A DNA stretch of 64,000 nt from Thoreauomyces humboldtii (Eukaryota > Chytridiomycota > Chytridiomycetes > Spizellomycetales > Powellomycetaceae), in contig JADGJA010000025.1 of assembly GCA_027596035.1 (NCBI GenBank), forward strand, positions 1-64,000. The letters are read 5' to 3'. Of the stretch, positions 30,250 to 42,067 are shown in pieces (positions within the stretch are counted from its first letter, which is position 1; each line of letters starts with the position of its first letter). Position numbers and translations under genes: made by a program. A model generated the notes under the pieces. The model was given only the letters and a program-made list of their open reading frames with translations, searched no databases and was not told where the DNA came from.

Positions 30250-33200
30250 CTAGCCCTGGGTGTGACCCGGCAGAAGGGCGCCTCCGCTCTCGACGAATCG
30301 CTGCCGCAGAAAAGAAAATTTAGTACCAGTGACAGCAGCAGAAGTGCTTGGGAGCTATCTCACCTTTAGATCCGGGAGAGCCGTCATGATCTCGGGAGGT
30401 AGACTGAACACTAACCAAAGGCAGCTGCTCATCTGCCCATGGAAGCTGATAATCAACCTGCGGTTGACAAGGAGATAGCTCAAGGCGAATACTGCGACGG
30501 AAATGGTAAAGGCCAGGATGCTGAACGCTCGGGCTTGATTTGTTTTGCTCGTGATATCTTTCACGATAAAGTCGTTGAGGTCTTTGGCACCATCGACCAG
30601 ATCGTCGTTGATGGCACGTATCAGGGAAAGGTAGGGACTAGAGAATGTCTGAGCCTCGTTGCTCAAAGCAGTAAATTGCTGAAGTCCCTCGAGCCAAGTG
30701 GAAGCTATGGTTGCAATGAGTAAAGAAAAACGAGTTGCTTAAGTGCTTGTTTCCTTACCTAAATCTAAGTAAGGACCAGTAACGAGCGCTTCCGTAAACC
30801 CGAAGGATGCATTGTAAACTCTGGTCGTTAAGAGATTATCACGTAGCCTCAGCATCGAGCCCTTCGACCCTGCTTTCCACTTACCGATCGGCAGAGTCAC
30901 AGATGCCGTTGCTACGAAAGCACATGTTTCCGATCTTGAGAGCGCTTTGAACGGATGGGAAAGAGAAGATACTTGGCTGATTGGCTCCGTTCCCCGAGAC
31001 TAGGTTTGCGAGGTCATTTTGGTAGTTCTCCTGGAAGAACTTCGTCCACAGGCTTGGATAGTGGGGCAAAAAGGCTGTCGAGTCATTCGCTGCAATTTCT
31101 ACTGCCATGGCCGTACTGCTGGCAATCTCAAAAGAGATATCAGAGAGTCCCTTTATAGTCTGGGCAGCTTGTGTTGCAAACTGTGATGATGTTAGACAGC
31201 GTTAATGAATCCATGAAAAACTATAGCAATATGGGATCCTTACGTTGGTTTGTTGCAGCGCTGGCACGAACATCAGTGATCCGGGCGCGGCAAAAAGAAG
31301 GAAACATATTGCCACTTGCTATACAGAGACGTAGTTGGTAAGTTTTCATCTTCGGCGCAACACTTCGACCCGAAATGTTCAGATACTTTGAGCTGCTTTT
31401 TCGGGGCATGCCGAGACATGAGACTGTCTGGGGGCAGACTTGAATTGACGCTCCCAGCCAGTTTTGCGCTGGCGCGCGACTCGTCGAGCTCCTCCATGAT
31501 GTTCTCACACTCGATCTCAAATCCTTCGATCATTTCGTTAACGTACTTCCGAGAGACCCCGCTCAAGAGACTTAGAACGAGCACTTGTTTGTTGTAAACG
31601 TTCTCAATCATCGGTCGATAGACGACGTAAACAAGGAGAATGCACGCCACAGGTAGGGCTACAAGAAGTCCAACTAGTTGTGAAGTAAAGACGTTAACCG
31701 ATAATATTTTCTAACAACCCAAAACAGGCAATACTCACTCATCGACATCTGATTGGCGCTGATCGCTGACAGAAAATTTGTAATGCCTTCCGTTGAAGTT
31801 GCATCGTACGCCTGATTTATCGTGATGAGGTTATCCATAAAGAACCTCGCATCGGTGGACTCAACAATGGTACTCATGTCGGCGCCCATGATATTGTCGG
31901 CACGGTCAGATAGCGCTGAAGCAATCAAATTAAGTTTGCGCGTGTTCAACGAGCAGCAACTTGCTAGCCTGTTTACCTTGACCAAGGGTGAAAGGATTGT
32001 AAAGCTCGAATGTAGCAGTAGAACCTCGATAGACCGTCATCACAATGCTGGCAGGGTCATTGAGGTGATACTTTTGCAAAACTGGAAGTAGAATCGGTTG
32101 GCAGATGCCTTGCACTATGCTGGACATAGCGACTAGCATCGTCTGGTATGTTGATTCGACGTCATTGGTCGGCAAGAGCCTATTCACGGTAGATTGCAGT
32201 TCTCGTACAGCTTTGTTTACTGTAACGGAGCGTTATTAGTGCTCTTGCCACTTATCAGCCAAATTTTGGCACAAACCTCGCATCGCTGTGACGCGCGGCC
32301 GACACCTATTGTACGATCAGCGTAAGACGGACTGTTGTGATAAGCCTCGAGACAGCCTCGGATACCTGGCATAAGCTTCGTCAAGAGCCGAGGTGATATT
32401 CTCATAAGCGATGATTCCGAGAGCGAATCCCACGCTTAGAATCGCAATCAACGCAAATAATCCAAGGTTCATAATAAAATGGAACCGGACGATGGGCGCC
32501 CGTAGGCGTCGTGTAATGGCCTCTTTCAAAAACCGCTGCTGCCGCGCTTCGCGCTGACTGCTGACGCTTGAAGGCACCACGCTTCCTGCCTTTTTTCGCA
32601 CGACTTCCGGTTGCTGCATTTCTGGTTGCGACTGCTCTTGCGGGATCGGATACATTGCTGGGTGTGCAAACGAAATCTTGCGCTGCATGCCACCACCAAT
32701 CTCACCCTCGATTGCGTCTCTGCCAATGGACTCTCTGCGCCGTCGTCGCGCGCGTCCCCCTGCGTCTTCTCCGACAGCGATATCGTCGTCATCGCTCATT
32801 GTAGCGGATTTTTCCATTCGCGGCTCCTCCCCTGGTGCGTACACCGTAACACGGGGGCCGATGGACTCCATCGCTTCTTCGTCTTCTCTACGATCATTCG
32901 CCACCGCGAGAGAGTTGTAGCGCGCCTCGTCGTTTTCGATCTCCTCGGCGCGCTACATTTATCGCCAATCAGTTTCCCAAAAGAATCATAATAGATGGCG
33001 AATCTTAGCCTCACCCCGAGGAGCTTTTTCGCCTGCTCCGTATCATCAGTAGCCCGCAATAAAAAGTTGCTGTATCGGCGCAATGTCTGCTTCGATCTCT
33101 TGATTGAAAGGGTCAGCGTCATGAGGACAACAATGCCGCTGCTACTTTACTTACCGGGTATTTGCTCAAAATCTTCTTGTAGAGGATGATGGACATATTG

Positions 33201-35366
33201 CGATTTTTTTCTATCCGCTCCAGAAGGAACGGCAGGCTCGCGGAAGCCTGCTTCTCGTTGCGCATATACTGCCAAAGAGCTTTGATTGCAATAATGGTTT
33301 CCAGATGGTACCGCTGAGCGTCCGCCTCCATTGAATTGAACTCGGCGTATCCTGCAACGTTCAGTGTGCTTGCAAGGAGGTCTTCCTGTCGTCTCTGCTG
33401 CTCCATCGCACACTCTTCGAAGAAAATACTAAAGCGCTATGGAACACGTCAATTCAAATTTTCATCGGCGATCTCATTTGCGATAGTTTGATGGAAGTAC
33501 CGTGTCAAATGCAGGCTTCATGGCCTGGTTTTCCGGACAGCGCAACGACAAATGATATCAGCAAGGTGCTGTAACATTGACAAAAAAGGAAGGACTCCGA
33601 TACCTTGGCTGCTTCGAGGGAGTGCCATATATCATCGAAAGGAAGGAGTTCGTATGTAGCGATGTAGTGTGCTCTTAGAAGATGAAGCCGCGGACATTTC
33701 GGAAATTGATCCAGACCGGCAGAAAACAGCGTATTGGCAAGATAGCGTGCATCCGGCTGATCGTTATGTTGAAGGAAGCGACACGCGATCTCAACATCCT
33801 GAGTCAAGAATCTATTTTAACATACTGGCGAGAGGCAGCCAAACATCAGCAGCTTACCGCCTCCACGCCGAAGACTTTCACTGGCTCTTTGATGTGCTTC
33901 CGAACAATCGTATCCATATTTTCAAAAGCAGCACCTTCAAGGTCCATCATATCCCCAGATGATGGCAATGTACCGGATTGCCGTGCCCTTGACGGCTTCT
34001 TGAACGAAGTCGAACGTGACATTTTCAGGGGCCGGCCAGATCTGAGTATGTTTTCCTGCTTATGGACTGTACACTCATGAGCGACCTGATACTAGATGCT
34101 CACTGCTTGACTCAGAAACCTTTTAATCGAGCGTAGACACCTTGCCCTATCAAGAATCTTGCTCGACGGCACAGCAAGAACCCCGCCGCGAACTCAGGAA
34201 CAAGCAGCAAGCACAGGACTATGAACGGCGCAGGGCTCGCGGTTGCAGGTGCAGCATAAACGACCGCCGACTGAATGCCAGCACCCAAACTCGCGCAGAA
34301 GATCCCGCAACGAACGTCGTTCATGGTCCCGACGAAGAACGGTTGGTATCGACTCATGCAGAAAATCATGCTCGCCGAAGCCAAGATGATCGCGACGAGC
34401 AGAATCTGCGGACGCGACTCGCCCAGACCGAGGAAGACCGAAAGCGAGATCCTCAGGAGATTGTACAGCGCATCGATCCGACCCGTCGTTTTTGCGTGAG
34501 GGTCTTTGTTGCCAGGATTGATGCTGCCACAGAGCGTTAGAAGCATGCTTCCAGTTGCAGAATAGGCACCGGAATAGAACTTACGTAAAGAACACGGTCG
34601 ACACGGTTGGTGCTTCGAGTGTCAAGTATAGCACGCCGACGATGCCCAGAACGAAGGGTGGGATATAAGTGGCCGTGAAACAGGATGACACGTGTGTAGT
34701 GATCAACGCTGCTTCACTGTCATAGTCGTAGCATGCTATCGCGTTGACAAAGATTTCCACGATTGGAATGAGCAGAATTGTAGAGATCAATGTTGTGAGG
34801 AGACGCAACGCTTGGAGCGGCCAGATGACTACAATGCAAGATTAGCCAATGAGCAAGTCCCACTTCCTCGTTCTCTCGTCTTCATGTAGATACCTTTCAT
34901 CTGAGCTCCCTTCATAGAGGTTCCCACGATGATGGTCAGAGCAGCGGCCATGAAAGTAATAGAAAAAGCGATGTAAAACAGTGCTGCAAACCCGCCCTGA
35001 TTATGGGGTCGAGCGCTGAAAATGTTGAAGACGAGAGGCATCCACGAAGGCATGTGTGCATATCCAAAAAGGGGGCGAAATGAGAATGCGAGCATTTGAA
35101 CGTCCTCAACTACTTGTAAAGTAAAGGACAACGTTGGATGGATATGATTGCCCTGAGTCATTGCATAAAGCAACCCGAACTAGGAAAGGACAGAGGCCGG
35201 TTAACAATCAGCAAATTTGACGGATCCTGGATCCAGAAAAGAGCTCATTTGGAACGTTGATGGAACAACTCACTGCCGCTTCGACCAGTGGGGACTCCTT
35301 TTTCGTTCTGGTTCTGGGCAGCCCATCATCAGAAGCTGTATGATGGCGCCCTCCTCCATTCTCCAT
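30250..35366 (-). CDS. TmcB/TmcC-like (tiny macrocysts) multipass membrane protein
   Basis: Nineteen exons encode 1,322 residues: 35366-35274, 35179-34894, 34828-34585, 34523-34120, 34066-33858, 33798-33604, 33524-33501 (24 nt), 33436-33155, 33098-33015, 32952-32366, 32305-32277 (29 nt), 32219-31977, 31915-31739, 31673-31387, 31318-31244, 31180-30885, 30820-30759, 30704-30364, 30300-30250. The N-terminus has about seven membrane segments after AAFGLLYAMTQGNHIHPTLS. A cytosolic TPR-like TmcB/C region follows: DVEIACRFLQHND, FPKCPRLHLLRAHY, AMKPAFDTRFSIFFEE, IILYKKILSKYPRSKQTLRR and KKLLGRAEEIENDEARYNSL. The C-terminal half alternates extracytosolic helical segments with four more membrane helices and ends RFVESGGALLPGHTQG. 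Dictyostelium tmcB is known from its macrocyst phenotype; the molecular role is unknown, although sensory functions have been suggested. Confidence 0.82.
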
Positions 35367-35644
35367 CGTGCGCCGTTGTTGTTTCCCAAGCAGTGGATAG
35401 TATCCGAGGCAGTTGGCAGGAGGAAGCGTACAAAATCGTCACGAAGAGAAGACCGGGGGTGGAGCGGAAAGCGGCAGGCCATCGAAGAACGGAAAGAACG
35501 GCGTCGCATAACTGGGGTAAAGTTGCAAGGCTGGACTGGACAGCCCATTGCGGAGTTTGGATGACGTAAATATCATACCCATATTTGGCAAACTGGTTTC
35601 CATACCCTGGTACACGTGATCAACGCACAGAACCATCCTTCGCA

Positions 35645-36165
35645 ATGGCAGCAACTTACGATACCTTTAAGCAATTCGAAACATATCCGTGGGAGTCAGA
35701 CGAGCGATTTCAGCAAGGCCTCAAGAGCATTGCTGAAGATGCCGACGCGAAGGAGCAAGCCAAGTTCTTTTATTTCTCGAGGTGCGGTTGGGTTAACGAC
35801 CCCTGCTGAGCGCCGAGGGTGTCGAAGGACCTCAGTTCGCTCACGTCTTCTGCATATCCAGGTTCGTACAGCCGATAGATCGTAACGGTTATCTGGCATG
35901 GATTAAGAAGCAAACTGCTGTTCCTTCCGCCATTTCCCTGCCTACGGAGGACGGCTCCGCTCGGACATCCACTGAGGAAGAGTCCGAGCCGGGGAGTGGT
36001 CCCGGCGACGATGCTGCACAATATCCTCGAAGTTTTCAGGAGATCTGCGAGATGGTAGCCAAGGGCGAATTGGTTCCGGGGATCAAGCAAATCCCTGACA
36101 CGTTAAACGAACAAGCCCCAAGCGCCAGCGCGTTGAATCCACGGAAGAAGCCCTGGGAATCGTAA
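35645..36165 (+). CDS. PEX39: PEX39-like KPWE-motif protein
   Basis: Two exons (35645-35781 and 35862-36165) encode 146 residues. The N-terminus (FKQFETYPWESDERFQQGL) and the C-terminal block (SFQEICEMVAKGELVPGIKQ followed by IP and, at the very end, RKKPWES) match the small KPWE-domain proteins, represented by human C6orf226 and yeast Yjr012c, and the related segment near some Pex14 proteins. Recent work calls this protein PEX39 and places it with the receptor Pex7 in import of PTS2 cargo into peroxisomes. A Ser/Glu-rich linker joins the two parts. The start is the first ATG in frame. It is divergently transcribed from the TmcB-like gene, 278 bases away. Confidence 0.78.
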
Positions 36166-36500
36166 CGAGTAGTTGGCGCAAATCCGATACCCTTTTTCAG
36201 AAGCCGGACTAGCTTACGAATCCGTCACACTCTCATAATGTAGGAGGGCATCAGAAATTGGAGGGGTGAGAGAACGCGTGTGTAAAAAGGAAAAAATGAG
36301 AATGCGTGTAGGAGAGTGAGAGCAGGCAGGCAGACAAATTGTCGAAAGCCGTCTGTCTTCCGGGCTTCGGAACCAAAAGGGAGGAAAAGGGCCGGCGGCC
36401 GGCGCACGGGCTGCCGTCGTTAGGTATCGCGGAAATTGCGGGTGTTACCGACTCTGAAGTCAGGTTGGCATGGGTCTTGACTTCTTGCGAACGATGTGCG
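36166..36500. other. Short intergenic region between convergent genes
   Basis: 335 bases at the 3' ends of the PEX39-like and LIM-RhoGAP genes. No hairpin, repeat or frame of note. Confidence 0.5.
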
Positions 36501-39500
36501 CTACCGAGATGAATTGGACGAGGCTGTTTCTATCCGTGCCACGCCGCCCTGTCCAGCAGTAGTCGGCGTTACGATCACGTTCCGTGTCCGGACATGCTGA
36601 ACAACAGGAAGTCAGCAGAAACTTGGCAGCAATATACACTTCCTTCGCTGAACGTACCGAATCTCCGGATCGTTTGCTGACTGAGAAGGAGCGATTTGCT
36701 TCGCCTCCAAGTCCGCCCGCCTGTACTTCGATGCGTTGCCCGCGATCGCTCCCGTTTACGTCCGTTTTCAACCTTTCGCTGATGATCTGTGGTAGCTATA
36801 GCAATGCAAACCGGGATATTAGATGTTACGCCAATCGAATCTCTGTTGCGAAGATATCCGCTTACCAGCCAAAGCTCGTCTTGATCCCGAAGAATCATAA
36901 GCACCACTCCAATAGCATGAACATTCTCATCGTCCATAGCATTCTTGGACTTTGAATACAGAACGTTTGGCGTAATGACCGTGGCCAGGTTCTCGAGACC
37001 CATCTTATTTCCGTGATCTTCGACTTCAGAGTAAGATGCCACTTGCCGCAAGAAAAAAGCAAGAACCGCAAGGAAGTCAAGGTTGGCTTTCGGTAGCATG
37101 CAGCAGACGTAATGCAGCGCTTCTTTTCGACGGGCCACGGACATTCCTGAAACTGCTACTCAGTAACCATGGTGGCCCAGGCAGGAGTATGATTCGAGCT
37201 GTACCTTGCGTTTTTACAAACAGCTTGTGGAGCTTGAAGGTCAATAAAGGTTCTGGCATATCCCGCAAGAACTTTTTCAGCAGAGCAGCAATCTGAACAG
37301 GGTGGTCATGCGTGAAGTCGACAGATCTTGGGTCTCTATCGATGTCGTCCGACACGGTTTTCAGTTGCCGGATGTTGCCATTCTTCCTGAATATCCCTTC
37401 CACCTTCAAATCTACATGCACATGTTAGCTTGTCTTCTAAAGATCTACAGGCGAGGATGCTTACCCATATTGTTCAGTGCTTTGATGCACGAATCCAATA
37501 GCACTGGGACATGAAGCTGCCCTGGACGAGGGCCCAAGTCCGTATCTATGCCATATTTCTCGATTAAGGACTCCAAAGGTACGCCAAATGTACCCTCTGC
37601 AGAGACGCGTGTTAGTACGTCACCAAATCATGATTGGAATCGCTTCAAATTACCTTTCGTTTTGGCAGGCTTTCTTATGGCCTCTACCATTCTTCCCCAC
37701 ACGGATTGCTTCCGCGCGCATGCCACATCCATTAATTCGCTGAGCGTGAAATGGTCGGCGACCAAAGGATGTAACGCCTGTGCCGCAAGCTGTCGCACGG
37801 CCCAGTGGTCCAGGCCCGAAAGATCAAGCAGGGATGGTACATCATGGTCAAGAGCGTCGGGATTTCGGATTCCGTTTCCATCCATGCCATTGCGTCCAGT
37901 CGAGGGATTAGATGCTTGCAAAGGGGCGCCGCGTGGCCTCGGGTCCATAGTATCCATTGCGTCCATATGTATCAGAGCCTCGTTCGAGAGAGCGATTACG
38001 GAAGGATCCCGTGAGTCATGCACCGCGCTAGCACGTATTGACGAGACATCCCCATTGCCTGCGCGCAAAGGTCATTAGTCAAATGATAAGCATTGATTCC
38101 GAGCGCCACGAAATTACTTGATGACGCCGAGCCGCGCGACTCCCTTGCCGAAAGCGATGAAACTAAAAGAATACAAGAAAGCTTAGTTCGTGGACGTTCG
38201 AGGACAAAAGCACAAATGGCCATACTTTCAATGTTGAGCAACGCGCATAACCGCTTCAAAGCGCATCTCAACAAAAAGATATATTGATCCAGTTGCGTGA
38301 CCCGGCTGAATCCCGTGACGCTTCCCGCGATGGCATGCGTGGCGCAAAAGCAGCCTCCGGAAGCCGGATCCAAGGTCGCGGACTCCATGCTTGCCCTCAG
38401 GTCGTCGCCGTCCACCGTACAGCGAAAGCAAGAGCCGTGCCACCGCTGAAATCCATGTCGAACGCATCCTTCTTCTACCGGCTCCATGCACTTTGCACAA
38501 AGATCGGGATTCGGGTCGGAGCCGCAATCATCCAATGTACGATTTTGCCCCGACGTCTGCCATTCCGAGGACGCAAGCCGATCCAGAAAGTCAAGTACGG
38601 CGGTTCCAAGATTATGATCTCGTTCCTATAACAGGCAAGCGTCAGCAGCCGTGCGGTCAAAGTCTCCTCATGCATATGCCATACCAGTTTCAAGGCTCCA
38701 GTAAGAGCAAACCGGATGAGGATCTTGAGGGTATGCGCTATGCTCGTTACCAACGAGATCATCTCTTTGGTTGCCTCTTGTCTCGATTCGGCATTATCTT
38801 GTTGCACGTAAGACAGGAGTGAGAAAAAATGCACGATCTTTTTCGTCAATTGCTTGGGCTCCTTCGAGTGGTGTAGCCCGGTTGCATCGTCAACCGACTT
38901 CAGCTTCGACTCAATATCATCGATGACCGAAAAAAGTGCCGCAATATGGCTGACGAACGTTGCGGCCTGAACGACACCTTCCTGGCGTTTCTCGTGGGAG
39001 AAACGAATGAGCATGTCAGATATGCACTCGGCGGACGATTCTTCGAAAGCCGACAAGACGTGCAAGATCCTGCCGGCTTTCTCAGCGATTGCTTGATGCG
39101 CAATGACATCTGCTGAGGAATGCGAAAAACGTGAGCTACATGCTCCCGCTGTCCGGCTGCTATGTAAAACGTTACCTTGCTCGATCTTCGGAGATTGTGC
39201 GTCCGGTGCGTCTGGTAGCGCGGGGCTTAGTGTGACGTTCCAAAGCTGCGAGAAAAATATTAGAGCGGATCAGTTCCTCTGTTTTGTACCTCAGAGGTCA
39301 CTCACCTTGTAAATCATATAGCACTCAGGATGCCACTTCTCAGTCCAAGCTCCCTTATTGGTCTCGACGAAGCTTTTGAGTACCGCAGTCTTGCAGCCTC
39401 CGCACTTTGCCGCAAAGAGGAACGAGTAATGCAACTGGCAGTAGACGTGCCCTTCCTGCTCGTAGTACGAATCGTGCTGCCGGAACACCGTCGGACACAC

Positions 39501-39910
39501 GGTGCACGTGAAGTGCTCCAGATGATACTTTTTCCCAAGAGCATCGATGTGTGCCCCACGCAAAGCTCCCCCGCACTTTGCACACAACAGATCCAACCGT
39601 CGGAAGTAATCTTTTTCGCAGAAAAAGTGTTTCTGGCCATCTGGTCCCGGGAGCGGAAAGAACTTCTCTGCCACGACTTGTTGGCAATCCTAACATTCAC
39701 CATTCGAAGGTTGAGCGGCAAATTTCCTACGCATACTGGCCCTCTTAACGGCTGCCATACCTGGCATCGAAAGCAGTCCAGGTGGTAGTGCCCATTCAGT
39801 GCCCTCACGAACTGTCCATCGATGACGAGACCACAATGACTGCAGCAGCTTGGTACTATCGCCGTTGGGTCATAATCCGTCGGTGTGGCGACATGTGCGT
39901 GTCCGGGCAT
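36501..39910 (-). CDS. RGA1: LIM-domain Rho GTPase-activating protein (Rga1-type)
   Basis: Twelve exons (39910-39761, 39689-39306, 39245-39176, 39109-38685, 38625-38226, 38162-38118, 38058-37654, 37596-37465, 37411-37205, 37146-36866, 36786-36658, 36596-36501) encode 907 residues. LIM1 starts CSHCGLVIDG with HYHLDCFRCQDC; LIM2 starts CAKCGGALRG with HLEHFTCTVC. A third module (FAAKCGGCKTAVLKSF to WHPECYMIY) loses its second zinc half. After a helical region, a fourth zinc-binding stretch CAKCMEPVEEGC...SCFRCTVDG lies near residues 370-420. The RhoGAP domain (FGVPLESLIEKYG, arginine finger in GIFRKNGNIRQL, MPEPLLTFKLHKL, MGLENLATVITPN) occupies roughly 620-830. Fungal Rga1 proteins switch off Cdc42 at polarity sites. 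The layout with LIM repeats before RhoGAP is diagnostic. Confidence 0.92.
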
Positions 39911-41320
39911 GGTCAATCCAGAAGGTCGGACCCTAGCAAGTGAGGAACACGGCGATACAATTGGGACGCAGACAACGAGTGGATGTAACAGAGGAGAGCC
40001 TCAGGAGAGCGCACGGACTCTTGGTGAATGCTCGCTCTTTCGTGAACAATGATATCGGCAAGGTGGACCGCGAGCTTCGGCGGTAGTGCGGCCGGGCCAG
40101 GTGTGACTACCCCAGTTGAACGACGGGTGAACGAACGGAGAACAACTCCGGGCGATGCACGGACGTTCGATGCGTGTTGCTCCTGGCACGGACGTTTCCA
40201 ACGAGGTTTGCAGTCTCTAGTGGGAATGTACAGACCGAGTCTGCGCGGCGGGGCCAGGGACGTATGTAGTCGCTGGTTGCTGGTTGCGGGCGTCGAGTTG
40301 ACTTCGTAGTTTTGTATGCATGTACTTTGTAGTTCTCTGTGCCGTTTCTCTCCGAGAGCAGAGCAAAGAGCTGGGCGAGTGTCGGACCTTTCTGGTGCGA
40401 AGAAGGTAAAGTATACGAGAGGAAGGATGTTTGGGCGGGAAGGCCGTGGCGGCAAGGTCACTTGAGGGAGTCAGAGGAAGATGAGGAACCCCCAGGGAGG
40501 CAGGGGAGAAGGAGAGCGAGAGTGGGTGTGTGTGTGGGTGTGAGTGGGTGCCCTTGTGTTACCTCGCCCTCGGAGGACGAGCCTCCGACAACCCCTAACC
40601 GCAAATGCTCGTCTCGATTTTTGCTTCATTTTGCACCAATTGGTATGTGAACGTCTTGGCAGTCTGCACCGCGTGCATTACCGGTATATCGTTTGTCTGA
40701 GAAGACGAGATTGATGGTAGAAATTGATGTTTATCACCTATCCATCCTCGTAGTGGAGCCCATTCCCCATCCGTATTTCTCGAATCGGCAGCTACAGGAC
40801 ATTTGACACGGTTCTGCCGGTACGTCCTCCATGGGAAGGGATGGTGTCGTGAGACCGAGTCTAGACTGGATTTCGCAGCTCCATCCTGTATGGGCCTGCC
40901 CGTGACGAGCGAGATAATCCTTCCCTTCATGAAATCAGCATCTCCGATTGGTCTCGGACGATGACAAAAAGCAACCGCTCGCAAATAGAATCACCCGTCG
41001 TCCTCTCAGCCCTTCAGCAGTGAATCAGTCAATTTGACAGCCCGTGGTAACATGGTTTTACTGCGCAAAATAAGACTCTCCCGTCGTCCTCAAATGATGC
41101 CATGGTGGGCCGCGAATAAGTTGAAGCTGCTTCTCTGTACGACAGAACCCTCACTTTCTCTGCAGCACTGGTCCGAGCAAGCATTCATTCCTCGACTTGG
41201 TAGGTCCGACGATGCCTTGTGCGGGTAACAGCCGCAAACGTGATATTAGCCGCAAACATTCTGCATGTCGCTGAGCAAAAGTAAATAAGATGTCTATCCA
41301 ACGTATTTCCTCCATCATCG
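39911..41320. other. 1.4 kb intergenic region
   Basis: Includes the LIM-RhoGAP promoter and a GT-rich simple repeat (GTGTGTGTGTGGGTGTGAGT, near 40525-40544). Short frames exist on both strands, none convincing. Confidence 0.5.
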
Positions 41321-41402
41321 GCATCCATGGCCGAGTGGTCTAAGGCGGTAGACTCAAGTTCTATTCTCGCAAGAGGCGCGAGTTCGAACCTCGCTGGATG
41401 CA
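41262..41402. repeat. Left arm of an inverted repeat containing tRNA-Leu
   Basis: About 141 bp whose reverse complement recurs at 41668-41809. Identity is complete over the tRNA and its immediate 5' flank, patchy in the middle of the leader, and high again at the outer edge (GCATGTCGCTGAGCAAAAG). Confidence 0.8.
41321..41402 (+). tRNA. tRNA-Leu(CAA)
   Basis: An 82-nt gene without intron. The acceptor stem pairs GCATCCA with TGGATGC; the A box is GGCCGAGTGGTC and the B box GAGTTCGAACCTC. The anticodon loop CTCAAGT is closed by a TAGA/TCTA stem, giving anticodon CAA. A long variable arm (around TCTCGCAAGAGG) is as expected for a class II leucine tRNA. Confidence 0.95.
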
Positions 41403-41667
41403 TATCTTTTTATGTCTCTTTTGACCAGCGATCCTATTGGCTTGTCTTACCGGAAGCAAAACGGTCGTCCACCCCTCAAGTCGGTTGAAGGCGAGTCGAC
41501 GAGAAAATTAGCTGTCCAAAAGGACGCGTAGCTGGTTTCTCTGGAGTCTGGAGCTGGTCCCAGGTTCCCCACCGTTACCGGGACCAGCTGGACGCGGGGT
41601 TTACGACCGCTTTTTTTACGGTAGACAGACCAAGGACGGCTGGTTAAGAGAGAAATACAAAACTTTC

Positions 41668-41749
41668 TGCATCCAGCGAGGTTCGAACTCGCGCCTCTTG
41701 CGAGAATAGAACTTGAGTCTACCGCCTTAGACCACTCGGCCATGGATGC
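41668..41749 (-). tRNA. tRNA-Leu(CAA), second copy in opposite orientation
   Basis: Identical over all 82 bases to the copy at 41321-41402 but on the minus strand, 265 bp away, with the same anticodon CAA. Confidence 0.95.
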
Positions 41750-41809
41750 CGATGTTGGAGACAACTTCTTTGGGTAGATATTCTCTTGTCTTTTGCTCAG
41801 CGACATGCA
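41668..41809. repeat. Right arm of the tRNA-Leu inverted repeat
   Basis: Reverse complement of 41262-41402. The 265-bp spacer between the arms has its own GGGACCAGCT/AGCTGGTCCC palindromic pairing near 41551-41591. Confidence 0.8.
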
Positions 41810-42067
41810 TGTCCAGGCCTGAAGGTTAGCACTGTATCACCGTATCCGTCCCCCATTGGTCGTTGACGGAGTAGCAAACGCCATTTGACCTTGATACAGG
41901 TGATGCAATTCCCAGCCTTCAACTTTCCCTATAGTGCCAGCGATGGGACGAGCAGATTACAGATGCACTTTCCCCAAGTATCTGGTAAGCTACAGGCTTA
42001 ACAGCATGGATTGCGGCGTGATGGATGATACTTGTACCCTTGGATATCATTGAAATTTTTTTCGAGA
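41750..42067. other. Intergenic, 3' of RPN10
   Basis: About 320 bases including the leader of the minus-strand tRNA. No gene or other element is seen. Confidence 0.5.

Noticed and set aside
31674..31985. 103-codon minus-strand frame running across the exon 13 borders
   Set aside because: Reads through a GTGAGT donor and a TTCAG acceptor; the spliced model is in phase with both neighbours.
34067..34119. Other acceptors after exon 4 of the TmcB-like gene (for example before GAAAACATACTC)
   Set aside because: They lead to stops or wrong frames; TGTACAG before TCCATAAG keeps the frame into the DVEIACRFLQ block.
39291..39788. Plus-strand frames opposite the LIM domains
   Set aside because: Cys and His spacing on the minus strand is diagnostic; these are shadows.
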